From Vermamoeba vermiformis (Eukaryota > Tubulinea > Echinamoebida), in contig JBEWZL010000207.1 in assembly GCA_045837725.1 (NCBI GenBank), forward strand, positions 1 to 61,428: 61,428 bases of DNA. The letters run 5' to 3'. The notes under the pieces were generated by a model that saw only the letters and a program-made list of their open reading frames with translations, was not told where the DNA came from and searched no databases. This document shows, one piece after another, positions 1 to 9,616 of this stretch. Numbering within the stretch: position 1 is the first letter of the stretch; every line of letters begins with the position of its first letter. Made by a program: the position numbers and the translations under genes.

Positions 1-316
1 GATTGATATGCTGACATATCTCCTTGGCATGAAGGCTGCAATCGGACTTCAACAAGGCCCAAATCAGTGCTTCGATTAGCTGTTTCTCTTCGTCAGAGAA
101 CTTAGAATAGCGATGCCCGCCCCACTTCATTGGGTGGAAACTGTCATCAACAACCTTTCTCTTCCAGTACTTGATTTGGTCTCTAGAGAGATTGGTCACC
201 CGACAAACGAGCTTCGCCGGGTAAGTCAGTGCAGCAGCCCCTCCGCAAGCTCTTCGAAGATAAAACTCCCGCAGTTTACGAAGTCGTTGATGACTTGCAG
301 ACTTGTTGTTATTCAT
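1..316 (-). CDS. Transposase-like protein, N-terminal part (runs off left edge)
   Basis: An open frame starts with ATG at 316 on the minus strand and stays open for 105 codons to the window edge. The protein begins MNNNKSASHQRLRKLR and has a basic N-terminus. It continues into a helical stretch (LSRDQIKYWKRKVV, then KFSDEEKQLIEALIWALL and LHAKEICQHI) that resembles the helix-turn-helix region ahead of DDE transposase domains in Tc1/mariner-, IS630- or Harbinger-type elements. No catalytic residue lies inside the window, so the family is an inference. The gene is divergent from the AT-hook gene at 468, with about 150 bp between the starts. That layout is seen in two-gene DNA transposons such as Harbinger. 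A host HTH protein is the alternative. Confidence 0.5.
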   Translation of the reverse strand, partial: MNNNKSASHQRLRKLREFYLRRACGGAAALTYPAKLVCRVTNLSRDQIKYWKRKVVDDSFHPMKWGGHRYSKFSDEEKQLIEALIWALLKSDCSLHAKEICQHIN

Positions 317-467
317 TCTGTTGAAAGTAAGCAATTAGATTTGACACGTGGCGACTTTAAATAGAGTTTCCTGCTTTCATTCAAATTTCAGTAAGATCTA
401 TCGGAGATTTCTACAGCGAGGAGTATCTCTTAAATGCTTACGTGTCATCGATAATTGCTAATGCAAC

Positions 468-1610
468 ATGTTAAGCGCAACAACACTTGCCTTGCAAGCG
501 TCACAACAATACAAGCACATGAAGGTCAGAGCTCCAACTCCACGACGTTCAGACTTCAGTTCACAGCATGACTATGATCAAGCCATGCTAAGTTACTACC
601 AAAAGAAGAACCAAGTTCACGCCTACAATCTTCGTCAAGACCAAAAGAGACTCGAGTTCATCAGCAATGGCTTGGCACAGGGAGAAGCCTTAGTCAACAA
701 AGTGAAGCTCAAGCGTACTGCTAGCCAAATGAGTGATGATGTGGACCAATTGAACGATGTCCAGCTCGAGCGTAAATCAAAACGTGGCCGTCCTTCAAAA
801 GTGAATTCAATCGATGTACCAAAGGCAGGCACTCCTGCAGGTAAGTTAGTTAGTGCATATATTAGTTAATAATTGAAGAATTGAAATTAGGTATTCAAAA
901 GGCTGCGCAGTTTTTCACTACTAATTGCCGAACTGCTAACCCACGATTCAATTCTGAGGCAGAAGCAGAGCAGGCAGCCACGGTAAATAACATAAATATT
1001 GTTGAAATGCAATTAACCATCGAATAGAAGCTATTTAATAATTTGAACAAAACGAACGCTGCAATAATTCACATAACTGACGATGACGGAGAGCTAGACT
1101 TACGTGGTCAACTTCCAGGTAAGCAAAATCAAATCCAAGCATTTCTAATTAAAATTCAGACCTTGACCTTGCCAACGAAGTCGAATTGCCTGCACAACAG
1201 GTGTCAGTAGCTCCGTCAAAAGTGTTCGTTAAGAATGAATTCAGTGCTCGACACAAAGTCAGCTACGACTTTTGGCTCAAAGTATTACCTAGCGAACTGC
1301 ACTGCTATGCTGATCAACTTGCAACAAGTGGTATTCATGATAAGCATCTAATGGGACTCGACAGCACGATTATTTGGCAATTGACGAACGATTTCTCTCT
1401 CTGTTGCGAAGTCAAAATTGCTGTGGATAACTATAAGTACGTAGTGTTATTTATAATTATTTGTACTTACGACGACGCACTAGGCAATCGTTGAGCTTAA
1501 ACCAGTTCAACACTAATAATACTAACGTCCGTCCGGTACCACCCGTACCGCCAGCACCAGGTGATGAAAAATCACTTCCAAGTACTCCAGTACTACCAAA
1601 CTATCCATAA
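468..1610 (+). CDS. AT-hook and SAM-like domain protein, five exons
   Basis: The exons are 468-840, 891-982, 1028-1118, 1160-1436 and 1484-1610, all joined in phase by GT-AG introns of 41-50 bp. The product is about 319 residues. Residues 1-100 are basic and helical. An AT-hook-like core (KSKRGRPSK) near residue 105 suggests minor-groove DNA binding. A central acidic linker precedes a SAM-like helical bundle (YADQLATSGIHDKHLMGL, then the IIWQL and VKIAVDNYK pattern). The C-terminus is proline-rich. I do not recognise the family. Because it is divergent from a transposase-like gene, it may be the DNA-binding partner of a two-gene transposon, or an unrelated host chromatin protein. An AATAAA lies about 120 bp past the stop. 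Confidence 0.6.
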
Positions 1611-1728
1611 ATGCTCATGTTCTCTCCGCTTGCTCGCTCTCCTCGCCGATCGCTCGCTCGTGACTTTCTTCGTTTTTTTTGTTGTAGTTTTGGTATTCAT
1701 GTTGTTGTATACATATATTTACGTTTAA

Positions 1729-1734
1729 AATAAA
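1729..1734 (+). terminator. Polyadenylation signal of the AT-hook gene
   Basis: AATAAA lies 119 bp after the stop of the AT-hook/SAM-like gene, in AT-rich DNA. It is the nearest good hexamer. Confidence 0.4.
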
Positions 1735-2526
1735 GGTTAGTTCCGGTGTTGTCTCAAATCAGTCACGACAAAATAATTTAACGAACACATCCGTCGATCT
1801 GCGTGCATCCGTTACTGCCGTAATTCAGGCTTGATTTATTTAATTTTAATTAATTATAATTATAATTATTTACTGTTAAAATGTTTAATTAATTTGTTTA
1901 TCGTTGTTTCTAATTCAACTTTTTAATGAAATTGAAACTTACTTTTAATTTTACGAGTTTTATAAACAATTTTCCGGGGGGATTTGAGCCCGGTTAACAA
2001 TAATATAACATATTTATTTGAACAAAAACTAAAATTTGAAATTGGTACGAGCACAAAGCTCGATCCAATAAAAAAGTTAATTTTCAAAATTTTACTTTGA
2101 TTAAAAAACCGAAATTGTTTTTGATGAATGATTATTTTGTTATTTAATAATAATGAAAAACTTACCGCATTCCAGGGGTCTACCTGATCACGCCACGGGT
2201 TTTCACGTCGTCCACGAGCTGTGAGTAAATCCCGCAATGGAACACGACTGGAAGGTGTTAGTGCACGATCCGAAGACATTGGCGGCCCGGAACTTGCGAA
2301 AAGAAAGTGAGAGGGACTTTCAATCGCGCCAGAAATTTACGTGTCACCTCTATAAGAATAATAAAGTATTATTCTCGTGTATTGCGTGTAATTTAATAGA
2401 TAAACATAATCCGGATAAAATACGAGTGCCAAGCTCGATCCAAGTTTACATTAACTTCAAATATTTAATTAGGGATGTAATATAAATTTAATCGGGGGCA
2501 CTAAATTTAAAATAATCTTACCTTGA

Positions 2527-2700
2527 ATAATCTCGGTCTCTGCACCGAGTTTCGTTTGATTCTTTTGATCTCGCATCGACTCGCGTGTAGCGACGCTGAT
2601 CGTCGTTGGCCGTGTGTATACTGTCAATAATAACTACAGACATAATAATTCGACCGTTGCGATCTGATGAAATCGCATCTGTGGTCGATCTCTTCGTCAT
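2527..2700 (+). repeat. Diverged direct repeat, copy 1
   Basis: Shares an ordered series of words with 4092-4235: a CTCGGTC or GCCGAGATT start, TTGATC-nTGCTC or TTTTGATCTCGC, GCGACGCTGATCGTCG, a TATCAATAATAAC-like run, then TTCGACC and GCGATCTGATG. Identity is moderate with small gaps, so the duplication is old. Confidence 0.45.
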
Positions 2701-4091
2701 ACTATTTTTAGTTCGCGAAAGATTGGTCAAAAATAATTCAAATTGGCCAATCTATCATTTATATTCATAAATAAATATACAATAAATGACAGACAACAAA
2801 GCTTTCAGTGCTCCGCTAAGTCAGTCCCGTGCTATCAAACTAGAATTAATTAAAAGGTATCAAGACATATATACGCTTTAAACTTACTTTTAATCGACGC
2901 GTTGTGTTAATTTGTCAGATCGAGTTCGTTTCAATCTGTGTTAACAAAAACAAGTTATTCAGATGTTGTTTTTACGATATTTAAATGTATTAATACACTT
3001 ACCTGGTCAAACCGCGGCCAAGACACGTGAGATCAACGCGTATTCAGAGTCCACTGTCGAATCTGAATCTAAGTGCATGAATTTGAGCGCCGTTAGATCG
3101 CGCACCGGATTCACGTGAAAGAAGCACGCAACACTTCAACTATTCTAAAAAAAGCTAAGTACAATTAATACGTAAAACAAGATTGTTACCTTTTCGCATT
3201 CAATGCGTACCAAGTACCTGACGGAGCGAATTTGAGCGTGGTTTCGTGAATCCGCTGAAGTTACGGATTCGATTTCTCAGCAGGATTGTCAATTTCAATG
3301 AATCTGTATTAATAAATTATTAGGGCCCATAGGTGCAATCGCATTGTATTACTTACGGTCCGTCACTGCTCATACATAAGTAAAACTGATCGTGTCAGAT
3401 CGCGCGTTCAGCATCGGTCAAAATAGCTAACGCGCTCTTACCTAAAATAAAACCGATATCAAACAGATATAATATGTGTAATCAACGCGTTTTACTTACT
3501 GTTAGCTCAATCGATGCGCTCTATCAACTTTTCATTAATTGGGTCTCGATCCGCGAGCATCCAATGATCTCGTCCGTGTAAGTCCTAAATAAAGTAAAAT
3601 TAGTAAAAATAGATTAAAATAGACAATTATAACGGATTGTACTTGTCTTGATAGCAATCAGTGCTCTTCACTAAACATTTAACGGATCGAGTTGGGTTAG
3701 GGTCGGATCTCGTTAATTTTTCTGGGGCTTGCATTGGCTATTTCTAAGCATGTGCCGCGTTAGTATTGATCGATATCTAACGCTGGGAATACTTACAGGC
3801 TATTGTTTAATCAACTATCGAAATTGTTACGGGAAGATCGGGTTCGAGATCTGTCAGAAACCTAAATAAAACGTTAAAATAAAATAACAATATAATAAAA
3901 TATTTAACTACTTAAGCCTAATTCACTGGTCATCGAGCGATAGACTTCGCACTCTTTTAGATCTAGAACTCGCGTGTTATGACGTTTAAATTATTTGACA
4001 GAAACTATTAAATATGATAGAAAATTAAAAATTGAAATTAAGATATTGATACATACGGGAAGTATAAAAAAATATTACCTTGAAAATTATA

Positions 4092-4235
4092 TCGGCCGAG
4101 ATTCGTGCAATTCTTGATCTTGCTCATTGTCTCGCGCTGCAACGACGCTGATTGTCGCTGGACGCGTGTCCACTATCAACAATAACAATAATAATAACTC
4201 GACCCTTGTGGTCGATCTGATGCGAATCTAACTTT
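4092..4235 (+). repeat. Diverged direct repeat, copy 2
   Basis: Partner of 2527-2700 in the same orientation, about 1.55 kb away. The best-kept core is CAACGACGCTGATTGTCG, followed by a CAATAATAAC-type stretch and TCGACC-nnn-GTCGATCTGATG. Confidence 0.45.
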
Positions 4236-5388
4236 CAATCCAAATACCTCGCGCTGAACGGTCGTTGCAACCGGTTGGCGCTCACTGACAGTTGTTAATT
4301 AACAATATTAAATTAAAATTTCGACCCTTGTGGTCGAACTAGTGACTGCCAATAAATTCTGGCACGTTCAAATGGCTGCTGGCTTCCGTGCACCAGTCCG
4401 TATCCAAGTAACTCGTGGCTTCTGTCGCCATGGCGTTACTGCTGAGTGTTAGCTAGAAGAAATTAATAATGAAATAATATAATTCACGCCTTTGGGTTGA
4501 ACTTTGAGTTTATTTAACGCCACGAATCTATTTTGCACGGAAACGACCAGTGTGGATCTTAAGCATTGTTAAACTAAATAAATATTAACTCGTACGTGAC
4601 AGGTAAATATTATTATAGCGAATGAAAAGCGAAAAAAGGTTTTGATTCGCGTAAACGGTTTCAAAAATTCAACTCAGATTTGGGCGGGAGGGTAATTTCT
4701 CAATAACGCAAGCAGCTACAGTAATGCTGTCTCGTGCGCTGTGACTGACATACATAATTACAGAAATAGCAGGCCACCTTGTGCCAAGGAGACAAATTGA
4801 TTACTTTTTGATCGTTGAAGGAAAGCAGCTAAATCCTTCGATAACCACCGAGGAGCAAACACGAGCAGTTACATGCATGGTGTTTGAATGACAAAAATAA
4901 CAGTCGTTAAGCCCATTGCACCACCGTAACCCTGCGCACAAACGGCGAAATCACACGCGTGACATGAAAACTCGGCCGAAAATCCAAAGAACAAATCTTA
5001 TTGGTCGGTTGTTAATGCAAGATTTCCTTTTCGGTTTCATTATTTCACGTTGCAACCATAACCACAACACATTAATTTTATTTATTCACCACAATGTAGC
5101 AACAAAGATTTTATTTATTCTTAAATTACATACGAATGTGCTCCGTAAGTCTATTATGCTCTGGCAACGTGGTGCAATCTCGACAAAACTCCAAGTGCAG
5201 ATCGTTCCTCCGTTTGCTCATAAAATCTGGCTAGTAAGTTAAGCAGTGCCTCATCGCAAGTAGTGACAGCATGATTGTAACTACGAGTCTCGCTCGTGCC
5301 GTCACTAGTTACGAGTATGGACCCCAATAGAGTCACCTTCTGCCTGCCTACTAAATTGTAAGTTATTTTGAACGTGTAATTTGTTGTT

Positions 5389-5790
5389 AGTTCGTGACCA
5401 GCACAGTCACGAAGTTTTGGACTATAATATTTTTTTTCATTGTCCGGAGACGATCTTGCAGGAGTGAATTTTATTTGTTCGTGACCGGTGTGGTCACGAA
5501 GTTTTGGACTTTGGAATTTTTTCTTACATCGTCTCCCGCTGGAGACGACCCTGCAGGACTTTGGTTTTTTTTTACATCGTCTCCCGCTGGAGACGACCTT
5601 GTAGGACTTCGTTTTTTTTTACATCGTCTCCCGCTGGAGACGACCTTGCAGGACTTCAATTTTTTTTTAAGCTCGTGCCCAGTGTAGCCACGAAGCTACA
5701 ACTTAATTTTTGTTACATCGTCTCCCAATGGAGACGACCTATCAGGACATCAGTTTTCTGAGTTCATGTCCGAGTGGTCAGGAAGTTTTT
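5389..5790 (+). repeat. Palindrome-bearing minisatellite (47-48 bp unit)
   Basis: Three near-identical units start at 5525, 5573 and 5620, and a diverged one at 5714. Each unit has the 18-bp near-palindrome CGTCTCCCGCTGGAGACG, then a CCTTGCAGGACTT word and a T-run of 8-9. A related half-unit lies near 5442. Two further units near 5389 and 5479 carry a different palindrome (GTGACC-ggtgt-GGTCAC) followed by GAAGTTTTGGACT. Every unit therefore pairs an inverted repeat with a T-tract. The open frames through this array are repeat artefacts. Confidence 0.85.
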
Positions 5791-5949
5791 GCATTATAAT
5801 TTTTTCAGTTCACAACTTAGTTTAAGTCGTCTCCTGTTGGACCTGAAAGACTTTATTTGTTCAGCTCATTATTCTAACTCTTCATATTTAGTTTTGTATA
5901 AAAATTGTATGTACAATTAATAAAGTCCTTTAACTACTTGTGCCTTACT

Positions 5950-6120
5950 CATTAGTGCTCAGCAACTCTCATTAGCACTCGGCAGCTCTTGTCAGTGCTC
6001 AGCCACTCTTGTTAGCGCTGGCGACTCTCGTTAGTGCTGGCGACTCTCGTTAGTGCTCGGCGACTCTCGTTAGTGCTCGGCGACTCTCATTAGTGCTTGG
6101 CAACTCTGGATAGTGCTCAT
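5950..6120 (+). repeat. 19-20 bp tandem array
   Basis: About nine copies of a unit near TTAGTGCTCGGCGACTCTCG. Copies at the left end are diverged and those at 6035-6095 nearly identical. The array encodes the last residues of a minus-strand frame and may have extended that frame by chance. Confidence 0.8.
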
Positions 6121-6433
6121 TAGCAGTTAGCATCTCATGCAAGTTCTTCAGGTCCTTGGCTGAAAACTTCAGAAGTTTTTCTTGGTCATATGTTACTTTT
6201 GGATAGTTTTTAGGGCTAGCCCTGTTTGGCCAAGCCCTGTAGTATATATGAATAGGCTTCGGCAGGCGCAATGTCATATTGCCCTTGGGAGAGGACTTCT
6301 TGGGACCTTGGTTCGTAGCGCCTTGGCCCTTGGGGCTAACGTTGGTGTTGTTGCCTGCGCCCTTGGCCAGGGGTGCTGACTTGGGGCTGGGAGTCCCGGC
6401 TGCAGCTAGTTGATCGAGCTCGTTGGCTGACAT
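6050..6433 (-). CDS. Hypothetical 127-residue protein with an eIF4E-binding-like motif
   Basis: The first good ATG on the minus strand is at 6433. The N-terminal half is rich in Lys, Pro, Ser and Gly (SPKGQGATNQGPKKSSPKG type). Near residue 85 it has TYDQEKLLKF, which fits the Y-x4-L-hydrophobic motif that eIF4G and 4E-BPs use to bind eIF4E. The segment just before it lies in a duplicated 40-bp motif, and the C-terminus runs into the 20-bp tandem array. Its gene status is therefore doubtful. It could be an exon of a captured translation-factor gene or a chance frame in repeats. No flanking exon could be joined with confidence. Confidence 0.25.
   Translation of the reverse strand: MSANELDQLAAAGTPSPKSAPLAKGAGNNTNVSPKGQGATNQGPKKSSPKGNMTLRLPKPIHIYYRAWPNRASPKNYPKVTYDQEKLLKFSAKDLKNLHEMLTANEHYPELPSTNESRRALTRVAEH
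6206..6250 (+). repeat. 40-bp dispersed motif, copy 1
   Basis: The core reads AGGGCTAGCCCT (a perfect 12-bp palindrome), then TTTGGCCAAGCCCTG and AGTATATATGAAT. A direct copy with few changes lies at 7526-7570. Confidence 0.7.
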
Positions 6434-6525
6434 TTGACGGTGGGTGTTGAAGTTTCGGTTGTTGTTGTTACTGTTACAAAGCAAGAGTTAGCAATGAGCA
6501 TTTTACACCTTGAAGCTAACATCCC

Positions 6526-6730
6526 GATTGACTGCGGATCGGGGTGGACCCAGACCCTTCCTGATTCGCCGCAGATCGGGGTGGACCCAGGCCCTTCCTG
6601 ATTCGCCGCGGATCGGGGTGGACCCAGGCCCTTCCTGATTCGCCGCGGATCAGGGTGGACCCAGACCCTTCCTGATTCGCCGCGGATCGGGGTGGACCCA
6701 GACCCTTCCTGATTCGCCGCGGATCGGGGT
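6526..6730 (+). repeat. 37-bp minisatellite, 5.5 copies
   Basis: Full copies start at 6526, 6563, 6600, 6637 and 6674, and a half copy ends at 6730. The unit runs from GATTCGCCGCGGATCGGGG through TGGACCCAGACCCTTCCT. Copies differ at only a few bases, so the array is young or kept uniform. Because 37 is not a multiple of three and the unit has no stop on the minus strand, long overlapping minus-strand frames run through it. These are not genes. A degenerate relative (GATTCGCGACGGATCGGG) lies at about 6991. Confidence 0.9.
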
Positions 6731-6879
6731 GAAAATGAAATTTCGCCCAAATATGGCAAGGTAAGCCACGTGCACTGCGACTTGTTGTGCTCTGTGTTAT
6801 GAAGTAATTAAAAATGACTAAGATTCGGTTTCTCGATTCTCTCAAAATTGCCTCCCTGCCTCCCTTTTGAAGGAGGCTT

Positions 6880-6990
6880 TTTATTTTTCGCCTCGCCTGG
6901 ATTCGAACCTGCGCCTTCAAGGTTTTACAGGAGTTTGGCACTATTTCCCGATTCAGAGTCTGCCAGGAGCCCAGTTGGCCTGGTATCCTG
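6880..6990 (-). mobile_element. Possible tRNA-derived SINE or tRNA-like pol III unit
   Basis: On the minus strand AGGCCAACTGG (6971-6981) fits the pol III A-box in 9 of 11 positions against TGGCNNAGTGG. GGTTCGAATCC (6899-6909) is a perfect B-box. Between them GACTCTGAATC matches the anticodon arm of tRNA-Gln. The T-arm stem pairs poorly and the anticodon-to-T-arm spacing is too long for a working tRNA. Downstream is A-rich DNA and a GCCTCC/GGAGGC hairpin. A decayed tRNA-derived SINE fits best. No second copy in the window proves mobility. Confidence 0.4.
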
Positions 6991-7228
6991 ATTCGCGACG
7001 GATCGGGATCGGGATTTTTCTTCCTGATTGGCGCCCAATTGGGATGTTTTCAAATTTTGACCAAAGCCAATAACTTTTTTCTGTGTTTTTCATGAAATTT
7101 ACGGGCTTTTTATTTTTACATCGTTTTTGCTGGAAAATACAAGTTTTTAAATATTGCCCTTTTTCGACAAAAACACCTATTCCTATATCCCTAACTCCTA
7201 GGAAACAGTAATATGTCAGTATTAAATA

Positions 7229-7320
7229 GATCGTCTCCGTGGTGGAGACGACCTCCTAGGACTTTGTTTTTTTTTTAATAGATCATCTCCATGACCACCC
7301 TTACATGGAGACGACCCTCG
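7229..7320 (+). repeat. Outlying copies of the palindromic minisatellite unit
   Basis: Two diverged units repeat the 5.5-kb pattern: ATCGTCTCCGTGGTGGAGAC then GACCTCCTAGGACTTTG and a T-run, followed by a second unit with a wider loop (ATCTCCATG ... CATGGAGACGACC). Confidence 0.7.
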
Positions 7321-7525
7321 CAAACTTTATTGTAGTGGATTGTACTGATTAGTTTATTGTAGTAGCCAACTCATAGCAACCCTGCAACCTGCCAAACCAG
7401 TCAAAGCACCCTCAAACCTGCCTTGTTACACCTGCCCTGCCTGGAATTGTTTGTCAAGCCAATTTTGTAAATAAACAAAGTTTTCATTAGTTTTTGCAGT
7501 TTTTCATAGGAATTTTATATTTGTC

Positions 7526-7570
7526 AGGCTAGCCCTATATGGCCAGGCCCTACAGTATATATGAATATTA
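7526..7570 (+). repeat. 40-bp dispersed motif, copy 2
   Basis: Direct copy of the motif at 6206: GGCTAGCCCT, TGGCCAGGCCCT, then CAGTATATATGAAT. It ends 56 bp before the left end of the MULE-like transposon. Confidence 0.7.
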
Positions 7571-7625
7571 TAAACATTAGGCTTGTGATAATTATAGTAT
7601 AAATAAATATTCAAACGTTAATTAA

Positions 7626-7650
7626 GGGCGCAGTCAACTTGCCGTTTTCG
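7626..7650 (+). repeat. Left terminal inverted repeat of the MULE-like transposon
   Basis: GGGCGCAGT, then GC and TTTTC at matched spacing with the right end. It is an imperfect repeat with nine perfectly paired outer bases. Confidence 0.7.
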
Positions 7651-7710
7651 CGGTTCAAAAAAAAAATTGAAAGACTAAAATTTCTATGGAATTTCTTCAT
7701 TTTATTTGTT

Positions 7711-9510
7711 TTATTCCACATCACACTCGTTAGCGTTATTTTGAATATTATTCGTGCAAGAAACACAACGGCAGCGTGGAGAGCATCCACGACCAGCCTT
7801 GAAGCAAGAACAGCGGTGATTTTTACACCCTGTTTTACAGCCGCACTTCTCGGCTGTTTTGTATTTGTATTTTTTGTTTTTGTTTGGATTGTGGTTTCGC
7901 TCGAGCTTTTGCTTTCGCAAAGCGACTTTCTTTTGGCGTACACTGGCCTTTTTTTTATGCTCTGCCACATGTTGCTGGGATTTGTCAGCAGATTCTAGGC
8001 AGCGATTAAAATATGGAGAAGATTCGAAGCCACAATGCTCGAAAATGTCTCTGATCCACCGATTTTTCAGCTGGCTATTTAATAATCCAATATCAGCACG
8101 GGCAGCATAACTGCGTAGGTAATCTTTTCGTTTTTCGACGGATGCAGCAATGCAGTTATTGATACTCTCTAGGTGATTGGTATTGAAGGCGTGTATGTAA
8201 CTCGCACTACGAGATGCTGTTACTCGAATAATTTCTTCAAGTTCGGCAATTGCCATGAGAGAAGTAAGTCTTCCTAAGCAAATCTGGTCAGATTTAAATT
8301 CGTTTCTCCACCACTAACCTTTCAAATAAGGCATTGTATGCCAACACTTATCGTGTATACCACGGCAGTGATCTACAAATTGTCGGATGCTTGCTTCAAG
8401 CTCTTCAATTATTGTTGCTTCCATTTGTTTGCCGATCTTGTCCCGTGCTGCATTTGCCGCTGTGTAGAGCCATTTCTTCCCTCTCGTAGCAATATTCTTT
8501 GCCTCTGGATATCGTTCCTCGAGATTGCGTAAGTGAATGACAAGATTCTTTGCAGCATGGCTCAGGCACTGAAATTCTTTCGCATTAGGAAAGTGTTCGC
8601 GGATGAGCTTTGACATTGAAGCGTCGTTATCGTGAACGTAAGAACCAATAACGAAATGCTCTTCTTTCATCATAGCAAATACCTGCTCTGCTCCCCATCC
8701 CTCCATAGAACGAGCTGAACCGCTGTACTGCTGGAATGGTGTAGCTGAATTCCGCTTCCGCTGGACATGCACTCGCCACAAGATCTTATTAGACTCGAGA
8801 TCAGTTATTGTAACAGTGCATTGCTCGGAATTGAAGCCTCGCGGATTTGTCCACCTGCCATCAATTGCCACATCTAAGGCGACGGATCCTGCACCAACTC
8901 GCTTTAGATGGGTTTGTCTCTGCCTCACCTCTGCACGATGAGAAGCCCAGAGTTTGGAGGCATAGTCTTCAATCTTCATAAGATACTGCCGTTGCTTCCT
9001 ATAGAACTGTTGTTTACTTGGTGGTGTCAGATCCAAAAAAGTGAAGAACCATGAGGTTTGTTGGTAACTCAAACGACTTGCAAGGGTTGCCAAGATGAAT
9101 TTTTCATTAATTGAGGCAGTTCTACCACATATTTCAGCAGAATCAAACAAGATCTGACGCTGGCACGTAACGCACTTCCAAGAAAATCGAGCAACACAAC
9201 CAAAGTCAGAAATATTGTAAGAAGTGAGAAGTCCACCACAGGTGCAACGCAAATGTTCGCAAATAAAGTCAACCAGCTTGTTTTTAACCAAGATCGTGCA
9301 GCTTGAAGTAGCGGATGTAGGGTCTTTCATTCTCGGTTGCTCACAGGAGTTGAGCAGTGAATTAATTGGTAATTTTGAGGGACTTTGGAGTTGCTGTAGT
9401 GGATGCTCAGCATTAAATTTAAGCATCCACTTTTGACAGCGTAGCTGATGTCGTTTGAGAGCATAATTATTGCTAAAAACCTTTGGAGAGCAAATACAAG
9501 TTTGTTGCAT
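7711..9510 (-). CDS. MULE-like DDE transposase with CXC-type cysteine-rich tail
   Basis: Exons 9510-8319 and 8273-7711 join in phase across a 45-bp intron to give 584 residues. The N-terminus has zinc-binding cysteines (C5-x-C7 ... H21-x3-C25, then C89, C91, C113, C116). The DDE core resembles arthropod Mutator-like transposases: DVAIDGRW (D213/D217), then GSARSMEGWGAE, then VHDNDASMSKL (D294/D296), and a likely catalytic E433 in NHLESINN, followed by a KRKDY pattern. Residues 540-570 form a CXC motif (CGCKTGCKNHRCSCFKAG, then CSPRCRC) like that of tesmin/TSO1 and MSL2 DNA-binding domains. No stop or frame break is seen, so the copy may be active or recently so. Confidence 0.85.
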
Positions 9511-9616
9511 CGTTTACTGTGATGTTTGAATAAAGACGCGACACAAATCCGCGAAAAAAGGTGTGAAACAGCACGTGAATAGCAGAAATTTCTAACCACT
9601 CACACAACGGCAGTTA

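Larger units (their letters stand above)
1735..4915. other. Gene-poor region with decayed repeats
   Basis: I see no convincing protein-coding exon chain in these 3.2 kb. The open frames are short and without family features. The region holds diverged direct repeats (2527-2700 against 4092-4235) and a shorter pair around TACGAG-nnCnAAGCTCGATCCAA at about 2046 and 2421. Nine CTTAC pentamers lie between 1938 and 3796, which read as GTAAG donors on the minus strand. The spacing suggests either a spliced non-coding transcript on the minus strand or a decayed multi-exon gene. Two tiny frames near 4372-4452 (plus, 26 codons) and 4550 (minus, 12 codons) are not supported further. Confidence 0.4.

Noticed and set aside
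4372-4452. 26-codon plus-strand micro-ORF
   Set aside because: No similarity, no splice partner, and located in decayed repeat DNA.
1735-4915. LTR retroelement remnant
   Set aside because: No long terminal repeats, primer-binding site or reverse-transcriptase-like stretch seen; the repeats are short and internal.
5394-5761. Frames of 60-97 residues on both strands
   Set aside because: Translations of the palindromic minisatellite, full of repeated words and poly-Phe from T-runs.
6406-6941. Two overlapping minus-strand frames of 117 and 141 residues
   Set aside because: They are one 37-bp tandem repeat read in successive frames; no independent coding signal.
6880-6990. Intact tRNA gene
   Set aside because: A and B boxes are present, but acceptor and T stems do not pair and spacing is too long; called SINE-like.
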